From the NCBI RefSeq assembly GCF_963259705.1, contig NC_081844.1, positions 11,951,715 through 12,015,714 of the forward strand: a DNA stretch of 64,000 bases, in the 5' to 3' direction. Positions 23,271 to 35,290 of the stretch are shown here, in pieces. The notes beneath the pieces were generated by a model. The model was not told where the DNA came from and ran no database searches. It worked only from the letters and a program-made list of their open reading frames with translations. How positions within the stretch are numbered: position 1 is the first letter of the stretch; every line of letters begins with the position of its first letter. The translations under genes were made by a program, and so were the position numbers. The DNA comes from Myotis daubentonii (Eukaryota > Chordata > Mammalia > Chiroptera > Vespertilionidae).

Positions 23271-24839
23271 TTACCTTCCTGGGCTGGCCATGTGCTTCCT
23301 GCAGTCCTTTGGAACTATATTTAACTGCATGAAGCCCGAGGTGACCCGAGCATCTAGCATTGCTACCCCCCACCCCAAACTGCTGGCCCCTCCTGCAGAA
23401 GACAGAGAAACGCACTTCCTTTGGAATAATGAGCAGAGATTTTTTGGGAATTTCTGAGATCTCTTTGTAGTTACTTTGCAAACTTGGTATACAAGAGGCT
23501 ACTCGTTTGCTCTTTCATAATACACCTGCAGTTTTGGACAACAGCGATGAAGTGAGCAATGCCACGTGCATTATGGTCATGAAGCCTAAGTAATTTGCTA
23601 CACTTCTTACAGAGTTTAATGAGAGTTTTTAGTAACAGCGCTGCAGTTTGCTATTCGCTACTGTTTTTGAGAACTATGGATCATTAAGAGTTTTGGTCCT
23701 AATGCAGTGATGCAGTCCAAGAGTATCATTAGCCCTGTGGCTCTGGGTGATTTGGTGGGCTTTCTTTCTCTCCAAGAATATGGGCTCACGAAAGGTAGAA
23801 AGGGACTTGTATAGTATCCATGCTTAAAAAGCTTCATTTTCCGAGGCCATGAGATTACTCACCAAGCAGATCAGTATCCAGTGTGGTATGCTGCTCAGAG
23901 CACTTCCGGTGAGTCCAGCTTTGTCATTATCACTTTGGGCACATCGTTGAATGTGCCCTACAAGAATCTGCATTTCTTGCCTGATAAATGGGGTTCGTTT
24001 GAAAGTTGCCTAGTGACCTCAGAACCATATTATTGGAGAGTCGTGTGTGAGAAAAGATTTGAGTGCTACAAAATGTTGAGTGTCATAAAAATGTAAGATT
24101 ATCTGGTTACATAGATGACGGTGCGTGAAGAATCCTTAGCTAAAGTGGTAGTCAGTCTATCAGTGATGAGGGTAGAATGGTGCAGTCCATGGACAGGAGC
24201 CTAGCCACTGACTGCTTGTCACTGGGCTGTGAAGAGAGTGAGTGTCTGGAGATGTTTCTGGCAATGTGACCGAGTAATTTTATGTCTGCTGAATATAGTA
24301 ATAAAACTTGGGCCTTGAATTTTCTTGGTATTTTTAAATTTTATACTTAGTATTTCTCTTTCTTACATTTAAAAAAAGTACGGTGCACAATGGATTGGGG
24401 GAAAACTAGCCCTTCACACGGATGATACGAGAAACTAGGTATGTGAAATATCAGAAGTTCAGGAGATAATTGGGAAATTAAAAGTCTGTATGGTTTACTT
24501 ATCCAGAGAAAGGCCGCCAGGAAATGGAAAACATGAGTCCATTCCAACTGAGTCGCTTCTCTCCTATCTGTTTGGTGTCCTGGGGACACAGAGGATATGC
24601 TCTGATGTCTGACCGTGAGGACTCACTCAGTATCATCAGAAGGAATAAAAGTCCAAAGCATAGGGCTACAGCTGCTTTTCCTAAGATGCTACCGAGGACC
24701 ATAGGGCTCGTGGCTCTTTTCCTGGGCTGATGGGGCCTAGGTGAAGACAGCCATGATACAAAATCATATCCACAAGAAACCATGGTCAATTGAGAAAGGA
24801 GAGAATGCTAAATGGGCAAACAGCATGATTTCTATTTTG
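23271..24839. other. unassigned non-coding sequence
   Basis: No named repeat. A 71-codon frame at 23881-24096 and opposed frames at 24347-24789 show no motif I recognise. Could include conserved non-coding sequence, which cannot be judged without alignment. Confidence 0.4.
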
Positions 24840-25310
24840 GTGTTGAGATTTATAAGTTAATGTTTTAACATATATTTTAATATCAAATAGGACACCCCCA
24901 TCCATTTTGGTTTTCATCCTTATGTATTCCTCTAGATGAGATTTAGAATTATCTAGTTCTAAAAAGCTTAGTTGAAATTCTGTTAACTTGTGTGTTAAAA
25001 TGAATAAAATTTATCTTTGCAATATGAAGACTTCTCATCCATGAATGAATCATTTTATTCCACTCAGTTAATTTTTATAATTTTCTGTTTGTTCATTCTA
25101 TACATTTCTTGTTAAATGTATCTATCCCTGGATATTTTATATTTTTATTGTCACTGTGAATGAAATCTTGTATCCCATTACTTTCTAGTTATTGCTGGTG
25201 TGTAAGAAAGCTATGGGTTTTGATATATTTAATGTTTAACTGGCCACCTTTCTGTTCTCATTACAGTTCTAATTCTTTTGGGTTATCCAGCCATAAAAAA
25301 TTATGTATAG
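24840..25310 (-). mobile_element. old L1 ORF2 fragment
   Basis: Antisense L1 ORF2: 'gaagacttctcatccatgaatg', 'gttaaatgtatctatccctggatattttat', 'ttgctggtgtgtaagaaagctatgggttttgat' in the expected order (region between the reverse transcriptase and the C-terminal domain). Very diverged. Confidence 0.6.
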
Positions 25311-27933
25311 ACATTTCCTGACTCTGGTCCGCCTTTCCAGTATGAGTAACTTACCGTTTTCTTGGCTGATTGCATTAGCTATTATTTCCAGAACACTGGT
25401 AAGTAAATGAAGATACCCTGATACCCTGTCGGAACGTCACAAGCTGTTGGACCTTCCATATCAACAGAAACACGGAAACTGAAGCTCTGTGCTCCCTCCT
25501 TTTCTTCTCCCCTGTTTCTCAAACATTTGCTGATAGGAGTAAAACCTCATTCAAATGATGTGGAAGATGACCTTGGAAGAAATATGCAAGTTAAATGCTT
25601 CGTTTCTGCTTTGCGTTTGTAATATAGTATAAGAAAGAGATCGTGGGATAGAGGGACTGATTATATGCTTAATTACAAGGTTCCCATGATTTCTGTAGCA
25701 TCTTAATTGGCGGGAAGAGGATGCCTGAGTCACTGTTGGGCTTTCTGGTGAGGGCTGGCTCAGAGCAATCGCCTCACCCTTACAGCACCCTGTGCCTGTC
25801 CGTCTCCCAGGGAGACAGCGGGCTGTGCTTCCGAGGGCTTCACTTAGTGTTTTACGCTCGATTTCCATTTGAACCCATAGTCAAGCCTCTGACAAGCAAA
25901 ATGGGGACAAAATACATCCCTTGGTTCTATTTCCAACCCATTCAAAAATAGAAGGCTGTCAGAGTTCTCAGGAGCGGACGTCAGCTCAGCTGGGAGGCTG
26001 GGCGCCTGGTTTCCCCTGGGAGGTCAGGCGAACCTGAGAATTGAAGAAGCCCCTATTTTCTGCTGCTCACTCTTTTTCTTTATCCAGCTGCACACACTAT
26101 CACTGTAATTTCACAAGTATATGTAAGTGTGGTCATGCTGCCATGCATGGGTGCTAGGCTGTGCCCTCGGGTCACTTCTCTCCAGGACGGAAATGCTCAC
26201 CCCCCCAGAGCTGAGAGTTTGATGGCTCACAGGTCAGTCTTACCCCGGTGATAACCCTCTCCTGGTGGTTGCTGCCTCCCTTCTGAGAGCAGCCCATGTC
26301 CAATGCCTGGTCGTCAACCTAATTTGGCACAATTATCAGAGCACTTCCAGCTCCACAGACATTGGTGGAGGCCCAGCTTGCTTCACAGACCACAGGTCTG
26401 ATTCTGAGGGCACCTCCCGCAACCCTCCTGCAGGTAAACCCCCATCTTGGAGTCAGCATTCCCAGAGACTATATCTCAGTCCACTTCCCTGACCAACACA
26501 ATCTACTTGAAATTTTAGTGGCATCCTTTCACTTTTTTTTTTTAAAGTCAACTTCTCCTCGTCTCTTGTCCTATACACCAAGATGAGCCTCACTGACCTC
26601 TCCTAAGAACACACGTGTTCACAACCTGTTTTGTGTCTGCCCTCTTTTCCCTTCTGTTCCTCTCGTTCTCTACAAAAGCCATCTGTGGCCTGTGGCAGTC
26701 ATAGGTTCCTCTCTCAATGGGCACTCACCGGGTTTCCAGGCTCCCGCCTCCAAATGGTGCACGTTGTTTACAGAGGTGCTTATGAACGCAGGTGCTTGAG
26801 CCTCTGTGGATAGACTCCTAAGGGGGTTCCTGGTTTAAAGGAAGTGCATACTTTCCATTTTTAGAGGTGTTGCTGAATAACCTTTTTAAGTCTCCTGAAG
26901 CATTTCACCAGCCACGAGGAGAGTTGCCTGCTTCTTATGTCCCCACCTGAAGATCACAAAGCTGATCTTTGATCAGGTCTCTGTTCAGGTCTTAGCCATT
27001 TCTCACTGAAGACCCACCTTGACCCTTTGCTGTTGAAAGAAGGAGAGTTTGGTGAAGGGAAGACCAGGCTGGTGGGCTTGAGAAAGTCCCCCGACCTCCA
27101 GATGGCTCCTTCCTCCAAATGGAAGAGAAGTACGGACTGCAGACTCTTCTCCTGCTCTAGCCCCAGCCCGGAGCACATGGCTGCACAGGGCGGGGGACCC
27201 AAGCCTGAGGGGCTGGTGCCGTCCCCAGCCCAGGGACATGAGAAGGATCTTTCAGGGTGAAGATGAGGCGGGGATGGGCAGGGGGAAAAGCTTTATGCTG
27301 CGTGCTCCCCCATGACTCATAGGGTCCTTAGCTAGTTCCCAGCAGGTGGAATATGCTCCTCTTGCCTCTGAAAACAAACAGAATTGGCACGTGACTGGTG
27401 TCCCAGGCTGGAAAGGGGGAAGACTGGGGTGACTTCTTAAAATGAGGGAAATCCGTCTAGGATATTTGGGCACACAGATGCACCTCCTCCAATATCCAAT
27501 AAAATATCAGATGTGAACTGGCAACCTCGTGACCGCCACACCCCTTTCAAACTCTCCATGACCGGTGATGGGGTAAGGTGGGGAGCTCCTGGCCAGGGGG
27601 ATGCGTCTGTGCCTGCCTGGCTTGGTGCTGGGCACGAAATGTCGCAGACTGTCTTTCTCTACCTGGGCATTATCAGCATCTCCTTGCCTCTTTTTGGCGT
27701 GTGAAATTAGGCAACCCTGTGCCCTGTTATTATAGCACAGAATCATTATCCCTAATAAACATTTCATAACTCAATCTATTTTTACCAATTGTTTTAAATC
27801 TTTCTTATTAGCTATGTTAGGCATGCTATGATTTTAATCTTCTTAACGTCCATGTGAGAGTTTGACAGGTCAGCAGGGGATCTTGCCTTAGCTGCCAATG
27901 ATACATGATTAGGTTAAGCTCCAGGGACCCATG
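25311..27933. other. 2.6 kb of unassigned, relatively GC-rich sequence
   Basis: The longest stretch without a recognised repeat. GC content rises around 25720-26830 and 27030-27700. Numerous 60-105-codon frames on both strands overlap one another and none carries a domain I know. No CpG island. If this locus has a conserved exon or enhancer, this is the likeliest place, but the sequence alone does not show one. Confidence 0.35.
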
Positions 27934-27941
27934 CTCTAGAG

Positions 27942-28153
27942 CAGGGGTGGGCAAACTTTTTGACTCGAGGGCCACATGGGTTCTTAAACTGGACCGGAGG
28001 GCTGGAACAAAAGCATGGATGGAGTGTTTGTGTGAACTAATATAAATTCAAAGTAAACATCATTACATAAAAGGGTACAGTCTTTTTTTTTTTTAGTTTT
28101 ATTCATTTCAAACGGCCGTATCCCGCCCATGGGCCGTAGTTTGCCCACGGCTG
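27942..28153 (+). mobile_element. non-autonomous hAT element (212 bp)
   Basis: Terminal inverted repeats CAGGGGTGGGCAAAC (left) and CAGCCGTGGGCAAAC (right, complement). Perfect 8-bp hAT target duplication CTCTAGAG at 27934-27941 and 28154-28161. Internal oligo-T run at 28083-28094, no coding capacity. Its sister copy lies in opposite orientation at 38579. Confidence 0.95.
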
Positions 28154-28320
28154 CTCTAGAGCCTCCCTCTCCCCATCCCGGACTCATCTCTGAAGCATTG
28201 TAAGAGAACTGGGTCTCCTGCAGTCCACAGAGTAACAGTGTATCAGTAAGAACAATAGCTTAGGCTTTCATCTAATCATTTAGTTTTGTGAAAAAGAAGT
28301 AAATAAAGAGGGGGGGAGGT

Positions 28321-28389
<69 letters not shown>
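28321..28389. repeat. (GA)n microsatellite
   Basis: About 68 bp of GA repeats with one AAG interruption near the left end. Confidence 0.97.
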
Positions 28390-28391
<2 letters not shown>

Positions 28392-29144
28392 TGATCTCAT
28401 CTGGGAGGTAACTGCAGCAACCCAGGTCATTTCTGAGAGGCAACAGAATTGTGTTTTAATATACTGAAAGTTAACACAAAGTCGAGGGAAGAGTTGGCAC
28501 GGTGGGAGACCTTGGACCATTCTTTTTTTAGGATCATCGCTGGGTAGGAAAATAATTGAGGTTTTGGCAGCTGAGATGACTGTTGGCAGAACAGCTTATT
28601 TCTCACTTAATTCCTTACGTAAACCAGCATCCCTACTAACTCTTGCCATAGCTGCACTGAGGAGTTCGGCTGTGCTGTCCCTCCAGCCAATCCATCTTTG
28701 GTTTTACCTGCTATTAACTGTTCCCCGTTTGTGCTAAAAGAATACTGTCTGGCTCCAGAGCTTCATCCTTTCATGGCCATTTCCTGATAGTCCAGATGCA
28801 TGACATCCTCACACTCAAGAACAAAGGAGTCCTGATGACTAAGACTGAGGTTCTGGAGATAGTGGAAGAGTGCAAGCTCAGGTCCAGGTTGACAAGCGTT
28901 AGAACGTAAGGAGGGTCACAATTCCACAGCCAACTTACACCAGATCCTCCCCTTTCTTTGGAAGAAGGGGTCCATGACTGCCTCCAAGGTTCAAGGGCAG
29001 GTGCAGACGGGAAAAACTATGAAGCATCTTTTGCTAATAGGATCTTGGGTGTCCACCCAACCTTCCCCTCCCCACAGGAGACCAACAGGCCCTGACCAAG
29101 ATCACCCCTTGGTGTCTGGCAAGAACAACTCTCAGTGTGAAGTG
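28390..29144. other. unassigned non-coding sequence
   Basis: No gene or repeat family recognised. Confidence 0.4.
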
Positions 29145-29146
29145 TT

Positions 29147-29320
29147 AAAGCAATGGTTTTAAAACTGTGGTGAGCATCAGAATGACTAGGAAGCTTATTA
29201 AATATGATAAATTCCCAAGCCTACCCCCAGAAATTCTGCCTCATGTGCACTGGGGTGGGTCCTTGTAGTTCTGACGCAGATAGTTGAGTTGAGTCTGCTA
29301 GAACATCACACACTGGTGTT
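29147..29320 (+). mobile_element. MER20 (hAT-Charlie) copy
   Basis: 'caatggttttaaaactgtggtgagcatcagaatgac' at the left, '...ctacccccagaaattctgcctc', 'ctggggtgggtccttg' in the middle and a worn right end 'catcacacactgg'. Matches MER20 along its length. Confidence 0.8.
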
Positions 29321-29821
29321 CCCTTCAAGTACCTTCTCCCTGCAATACCCCAGCGCCTCCCTCCACACAGGCTGCATTTGGTGTGGAGCCACTCTCTTCT
29401 GAATGGATCAGCCTCCCTTAGTTGGCTTGAGCCTTAGATCAGGATTTTCTCGGAAGACACTTACCAGGCTGTTTATAAGAGGAGTGCTGGTGATGGAATT
29501 ACCGATCTTTTTCTAGGCTTTAATTTTCTGTTAGGCTTTTCCTCTGAGTCCCATTGCTGCCTCTTTGCCCCTGTTTATAACAAACCCCAAAAGTAGGCTC
29601 CCTGTGTTCAGAGGTGGGATCAAGGACAATCTGACCTCTGGCTGCATTTCTGTGATATGTGATCTGGCATTCTATCATATTGCCTGTTGTTCATTTGTTG
29701 TCATTGTTTTCATCCTCCATTTATTGAATCATCTATCTTTTCCTTGCCATCTTTTCTTACGGGTGTTATTTATAACATAATTTTAATTGCCGAGGAAAAT
29801 TCCATTAGAATTATATTTATT
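29321..29821. other. unassigned non-coding sequence
   Basis: Nothing identified. Confidence 0.4.
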
Positions 29822-29835
29822 AAAAATATGAGATA

Positions 29836-30038
29836 GCCTGGCCAGTGTGGCTCAGTGGTTGAGCATTGACTTATGAACCAGGAGGTCACAGTTCTATTCC
29901 TGGTCAGGGTACATGCCTGGTTGCAGGCTTGATCCCTAGGTAGGGGACGTGCAGGAGGCAGCCGACTGATGATTCTGTCTCATCATTGATGCTTCTATCT
30001 CCCTCTCCCTTTCTCTCTAAAATCAATAAAACATTTTT
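29836..30038 (+). mobile_element. VES SINE
   Basis: A box 'tgtggctcagtggttgagc', B-box region 'cagttctattcctgg', VES body and TAAAATCAATAAAACATTTTT tail. Imperfect target duplication AAAAATATGAGATA / AAAAATGAGATA at 29822-29835 and 30039-30050. Confidence 0.93.
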
Positions 30039-30050
30039 AAAAATGAGATA

Positions 30051-30458
30051 AGTTGGAATCTTTGTAATATTGTTCTTTGCTTTAAGGGACATGGATAGCA
30101 CTTCACTTTCTCATTTTTAAGGATGTTTCTCAGGAACCGTCTTACCTTTATGTTGTTCTTTGCCCAGGCAGCTCTCTTTTATGACTACTAGCAGCCATTT
30201 GAATTTGCCTTGTTTTGTGGCCATTTTCTTGTCAGACTTGTTTCCTCCTCTCATCCTATGGTCTTGATTCCCCAGGGTTTATCCAGACTCTGGATGGGCA
30301 GCAGGTAAGGCAGGAAGCTGCCTGGGGCTCTACAGGTCGGTGTGGGTGGAGGCTCAGGTGACAGCTGGAAGGCACCATGGCTCCTGGTGGTTTCCCAGCC
30401 TCCAGCAATTGTTCCTGTAGTGTGGCTCTGCTGTACTGAGATGTGATGCTTTTACAAA
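30051..30458. other. unassigned non-coding sequence
   Basis: Nothing identified. Confidence 0.4.
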
Positions 30459-30459
30459 A

Positions 30460-30622
30460 TTAGCATGTGCCGGACACCAGAAACTTCACATGCGCTGCCT
30501 CGTGCATACAGCCCTACAAGGTAGATACTGTTATTATTCTAATGTAAAGGAAGAAACAGAAATGATGGAATCCCAAGATTAAGCGATGTGGCTCTCAGAG
30601 CTGGTGTGTGGCAAATGCAGGA
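30460..30622 (-). mobile_element. MIR SINE remnant
   Basis: Antisense MIR: 'tgtgccggacaccag', 'acaaggtagatactgttattattc', 'aaggaagaaacagaaatgatgg', 'gctggtgtgtggcaaatgc'. Confidence 0.65.
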
Positions 30623-30886
30623 GGAGGACCAGGTCCTGGGCTCTCTATATGGCTATGATATGTCCCCAGCAAATGTAAGTGTTCACTAGGCGATAGGCAT
30701 GATTGTTGTTTCCAGTGTTTAGGCCAATTGACGATTAGGCCCCTGACCACAAAGACTTGCAGAGTTGAATTCACACCTTTAAACTTCACTTGGTAGAGAA
30801 GATTTCTACAGGGAATGTAGTCACCCTAAAACCAGAGGACCTCATCATACTGTGGCAATGCCAGTGTTGCAGAAGACACACACAAG

Positions 30887-30930
30887 AAGGAAGGAAGGAA
30901 GGGAGGGAGGGAGGGAGGGAGGGAGGGAGG
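30887..30930. repeat. (GGAA)n/(GGGA)n purine repeat
   Basis: About 44 bp of GAAG then GGGA tetranucleotides; flanking DNA 30623-31050 otherwise unassigned. Confidence 0.95.
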
Positions 30931-31057
30931 CCTCAGCATCTCAGCATTCCAGCCCTTTCACCCCCAGCCCTGCGTTCTGAAATCTTCCCTTCTCCTGCCT
31001 CCTGTGAGGACTTTGAGCTTTCTTAACCACAGGCAAGTGAGAGGTATTCATTTAGGC

Positions 31058-31553
31058 CAGTGGTTCCCAACTTTTTTTTTTTTGCCAGCCCTCCCTAAGC
31101 ATCTCTAAAATCCTGATCCTACCCCCCGCCCCACATCCCGTGACATTTAATTCTTCTTATTCAAAAGTGAACTCCTATTCACGTGGAAGAAGCCTAAAAG
31201 GCAATGAGCTTGGTTTAAACAAGCTTCCAAAGAACATGGCATCCATGAAAGAGAAAAATAAAAGAACAAAAGGACAGTTGAAGTACTGAGGAAGAAATCA
31301 CTAAAAAATTATTTAAATAATAATAATAATAATAATAATATGAAGTGGTATGAAAAAATAGCAAATAAAGTTTCAAAACATATAATAGAAAATTGAAATG
31401 CATAAATATGTCACAATATACATTTACATACTGTATATGAGGCCTCTAGAATGGTAAGAAATGCAAAAAATTCACTGTTAATACCTCAAATTGCCTCCCT
31501 TAAAAATCAAATTGCCCCCCTGTGGGGCGTGTGGCCCACATTGAGAACCACTG
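31058..31553. mobile_element. hAT-type non-autonomous element (496 bp)
   Basis: Ends are CAGTGGTTCCCAAC at the left and, as complement, CAGTGGTTCTCAA at the right. The outside 8 bp are ATTTAGGC and ATTTAGAT (six of eight equal), consistent with a decayed hAT target duplication. The interior has a C-rich segment, a (TAA)n run at 31315-31340 and no ORF. The inner part near each end ('gccagccctccctaagc', 'gggcgtgtggcccacattg') is diverged. Confidence 0.85.
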
Positions 31554-31629
31554 ATTTAGATGCCAATCTTCTTTTTCAACAAAAAAGGAAGCAGTTTGGT
31601 GACAGGAGACCGAGGACAGGTTCCTAGTA

Positions 31630-31770
31630 CTTGGGAAGTAAGTCTGATTTTACAGAGGAGCAAACAGAGTCTCAGAGAGAATAAATATGTGTCACATGTC
31701 ACCCAGTTGGTGAGTAGCAGAGCGGGATCTAAATCCACATCTGTCCTATTTCAGAACCTTTTGGTTAAAC
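31630..31770 (-). mobile_element. MIR SINE remnant
   Basis: 'gattttacagaggagcaaacagagtctcagagagaa', 'cacccagttggtgagtagcagagcgggatctaaatccac': complement of MIR core and head. Confidence 0.75.
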
Positions 31771-31879
31771 CTCCACATTTTCCATAAACAAGTTTTGGCT
31801 GCAATGAGACATAAAAACTATAGACATGGTATTATCTTGTGGCAGTTATTTGAAAACCCAAGTATTCTACTGACACATT

Positions 31880-32112
31880 AAATCATGATGATAAAAAGTT
31901 AACATTTATTTAGTGCTCACCATGCGCCAGCTGCTATACAAGCCTGAATCCTCTCATTTCATCCTCATAGCAATACCATGAGGGCTGTTCAGATCTTGCA
32001 CTCCACGTTACTGATGAGAAAAATGAGGTTTAGTGAGTTAAAGAAATTGCCCAATTGTGTACAGCTGTGCCACTGGTACACACAGAGTCCTAACTCTAGG
32101 CAAAGCGCTGTG
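31880..32112 (-). mobile_element. MIR SINE remnant
   Basis: Nearly full antisense MIR: 'ttatttagtgctcaccatgcgccag', 'ctctcatttcatcctcatagcaataccatgag', 'actgatgagaaaaatgagg', 'gaaattgcccaattgtg'. Confidence 0.8.
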
Positions 32113-33079
32113 CACGGTACCAGAGAGCTCCAAAAGGTGAGACCCTGCTGTCTGTCTGGTGAGGCTGGTGGCTGCATATCAAGTGGGCAAAGCAGGCAGC
32201 ATGAGCTGGTTGCCCAAGCCCTGGGGCAGACCAGCACTACAGAGATTCAGACCAGGAAGACATGAGCACAGACTAGATAAGTACAGTTCCTAAGGATACT
32301 TCTAAGAGCTCATGGAAATGTTTTAATTTTATTTAAAACCAGAATTAAAAAATAAACTTGTAGGTAAAAAAATGTGTTAATACACAATATAGTCATCTTT
32401 ATGCCAATAGAATCATAAATGCAATTTTCAATATTTTATATGGAAGAAGGGGCCCATAAAGGCAAAAATAGCTAGAGCCGTGAAGGTCATAAGGTGGCCC
32501 TGCTATTGCCTCCTGGATGCAGGTGGAAGGAGCCTGGGTCCCTGAATGTGGCGTGTAGGAGAGCTGCCTGGCAACCAGACACACCCAACTACCAGCTGGA
32601 AATAGATTCAAAAGATTATCGCATGAGGTGACCACCTTACTCAGTTACCCTAGCATGTCTAATTTTGTTTTCTTAGGAGACACAGCCTGAGGTTACACAA
32701 TCTTAGGGTTATATAGTCTGAGGAAGGTCACAGAAGGAAATTGAACTGGAGCTGAGCTTGACAGCTGATGTTCTGGCTCAGCTGGAATGCATCCTGTTTC
32801 CATGATCTCCATGATGAGAATAAGGCCAGCTTGTAGGTGGGTTGGCCATCTCCTTACGAAGAGGAGGTAAAGACTACTCAAGGCAGAATATGTTTCTGGC
32901 ATGGCCAGTGGCCAACTCTGTACCTGGAACCTTGGAGGAATTCAGTAAGTGTATTCTGTGTTGAATTGAACCATTTTGCACCACGGAAAACTATTTCTGT
33001 GGTTTACTAAGTTAGTGCCTTCATGCAAACACCAGCGTAGAAATTCGGAAGTGGGTTATCTGTCTTAACTAGTGTCAAA
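32113..33079. other. unassigned non-coding sequence
   Basis: No named repeat and no coding evidence. Confidence 0.4.
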
Positions 33080-33440
33080 TAGGCAACCAGCTCTGGGCCT
33101 AGCAGTGAACAGGATACCTGCGGGGGATACAGAGAGATGGGAGATTTGGTGTTTAAATTACATGACAATGCAATTTGTATATAATTGTGAACTAAACTTG
33201 GTGGTTTTTTTCTAAAGAGGTGATGGGAGTTGTGTAAGGGCTGATGTAGTTAGGGAAGACCTTTTGAGAAGGTTTCACTTGACCTTGGATTTAGGGAATA
33301 AATAGGACTTAAGTAGGAGGGATTAGGAAATTTTGACAAGAATGGCTGACAGTTTGCTGGTGGGGTGAGCACAGTGTTGGGGGATGAGAGACTAGCATGA
33401 CCAGTGCAAAGTGCTTGTAGCCACTGTACAAGTAAGGAAG
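33080..33440 (-). mobile_element. LINE-2 3' region
   Basis: Antisense L2 order: 'gggcctagcagtgaacagg', 'gtagttagggaagaccttttgagaagg', 'tttcacttgaccttgg', 'ggtggggtgagcacagtg', 'gaccagtgcaaagtgcttgtagcc'. Confidence 0.6.
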
Positions 33441-34304
33441 TAGGGCGGAATTAGGAAATGAAGAAAATTAATCTTCCTCTGCCTTCCACCTTTTGTAAAA
33501 CAACCAAACTCTCTCACTTTGGTGTTGAAGGGAAGTATGGTTAAAGGCAGGAAGGAGAAGAGAAAGGGAAGGAAAAGAAAGGACAGTTGGAAAGTGGAAA
33601 ACAAGCAACGGGGTGGGGAGTGGTAACTCACAGTAGCCCTCGGTGAAGAGATCTTACAAAACCCTCCTGAGAAGGGGCTCTCTGAGCACAGAACTGGGGA
33701 CTGGGGCCCTGGAAGCCAACAAGTTCAAGACGACACATTTGGGTGTCTCTGATTCCTGTGCAGCATGCAGGCATCACTGTTTTATCCAGTGCTTGAATTC
33801 AGTAAAATCAAATGCTAGCAGAATGGAGCTGGTACACTGTCACGCTGGTAATTCAGCTCCACGCTGTAAATCTGCCAGCCAGCTTAAGAACAACTACTGA
33901 TGCAATTAAATCCAATGTCCAGTTGGAAATGAAAGCCACCATTCTGTGGAAGATGAAAAAGAAAGCATACTCCTAAATGTTTTTTTCCCCAGGAAATAAA
34001 GATGGGCTCATTTAACACGATTTCTACCTGTTCTCCTGCAATTAGTGTTTAAGTGACTGTCTCTGGGTATTAGGCAGTCCCAGGAAATGAAATGATGCAA
34101 CGGTAATTGGCCATGTGGGTTTCTTCACTTCCCTGGGGATTTCACTTGGCTTAGAGAGCATTTTTTTACATGGACCCTGTCTGCACTCTTTATTTAGCTA
34201 ATTAGAGGGCTTAAGGGAATGAGCTGGCATTGAAACTGAATATCTGGGTTCTAGTCCAAACTAATAAATTTTATCTTCTATTGTGTTTTTATCTTGAACA
34301 GCTG
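33441..34304. other. unassigned non-coding sequence
   Basis: Purine-rich at 33530-33600. Nothing else identified. Confidence 0.4.
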
Positions 34305-34480
34305 TATTACATACATTATCTCATTTAATCTTCACTATAACCGTGTAATGTTGGTATCATGACCCCTTTTACAGAGATGAGAACATTAAATTCAGAGAGG
34401 TTGCCCTGATCCATGTTCCCCAACCAGAAAGCAGCAGAGCTGGGATTAGAACTCGAATTGGCCATAATTTCCAGGCTCTG
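34305..34480 (-). mobile_element. MIR SINE remnant
   Basis: Antisense MIR: 'catacattatctcatttaatcttcactataaccg', 'gagatgagaacattaaattcagagaggttgcc', 'agcagcagagctgggattagaactc'. Confidence 0.8.
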
Positions 34481-34984
34481 CTGCCCGTTATTAGTATCTA
34501 CTGATTAAATAGATTTGTGTTCCCTGTAACAAGTCACTTCAGCTCTCTGTCTTCACTTTCTTTAATTTGTTGAGGATTCTGTGAAAATGTGGCTGTTCTA
34601 AGTGCCTTTTTTTCTGTACAGATTAAGCATACTTTTTACTTTTCTCTCCCACTTTTATTTTGCTCCCTACCTCTTTTGCTCTGTTTTTCTTCTCTTTCCT
34701 GCATATCCAAACCAGAGCTGTTGTTATTGGGTGGAGGAGTTGAGCAAGGAGAGGCAGGGGTTGCAGGGCGTGGGGCGGGGGGTGGGGAGGAAAGCAGGTC
34801 TGTCCATTTAGGCACTGTTTTCCAGCTCCCTGAGCAATGCTTTCTTCCAAATGAGCTCACAGCAACATAGTATGGGGCAAGGGCCTAAGGGCTTGGAGCT
34901 TGAGGATTTTGTTTCCAGTTCTGCCACCATCTTACTGTGAGGCTTTGACCAAATCATGACCTTATCCTTGTTTATAACAATGTA
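34481..34984. other. unassigned non-coding sequence
   Basis: Four frames overlap on opposite strands at 34589-34870; none has a family signature. Confidence 0.4.
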
Positions 34985-35115
34985 AGTCTATGTTGTCTAA
35001 TATAATAGCCACTAGCCATGCGACTATCTCAATTTAAATGATTTAAAATGGAGTAAATTAAAAGCTTCACTTCTTCAATCATATTAACCAATTTCAGTTT
35101 CTCAATAGCCACATG
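34985..35115. mobile_element. old non-autonomous DNA transposon (hAT-type MER)
   Basis: 'ctatgttgtctaatataatagccactagcc' through 'atttcagtttctcaatagccacatgctaagcac'; same fossil family as 18130-18345. Confidence 0.45.
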
Positions 35116-35290
35116 CTAAGCACTTGTATGTATAATCTCATTTAGCACTCAAAACAATTTATGAGATAAGTACAGCTTTACAGATAAATAATGTGAGTCT
35201 TGTAGATATTTGCTCACTTGCCAAGATTATATATGGTAGTAGAGTGGTGGATATTCTCTAACTCCAAAATCTGCTCTCTAAATCAATATG
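35116..35290 (-). mobile_element. MIR SINE remnant
   Basis: Worn antisense MIR: 'tataatctcatttagcactcaaaacaatttatgagataagtac', then 'tgctcacttgccaagattatat'. Confidence 0.55.
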
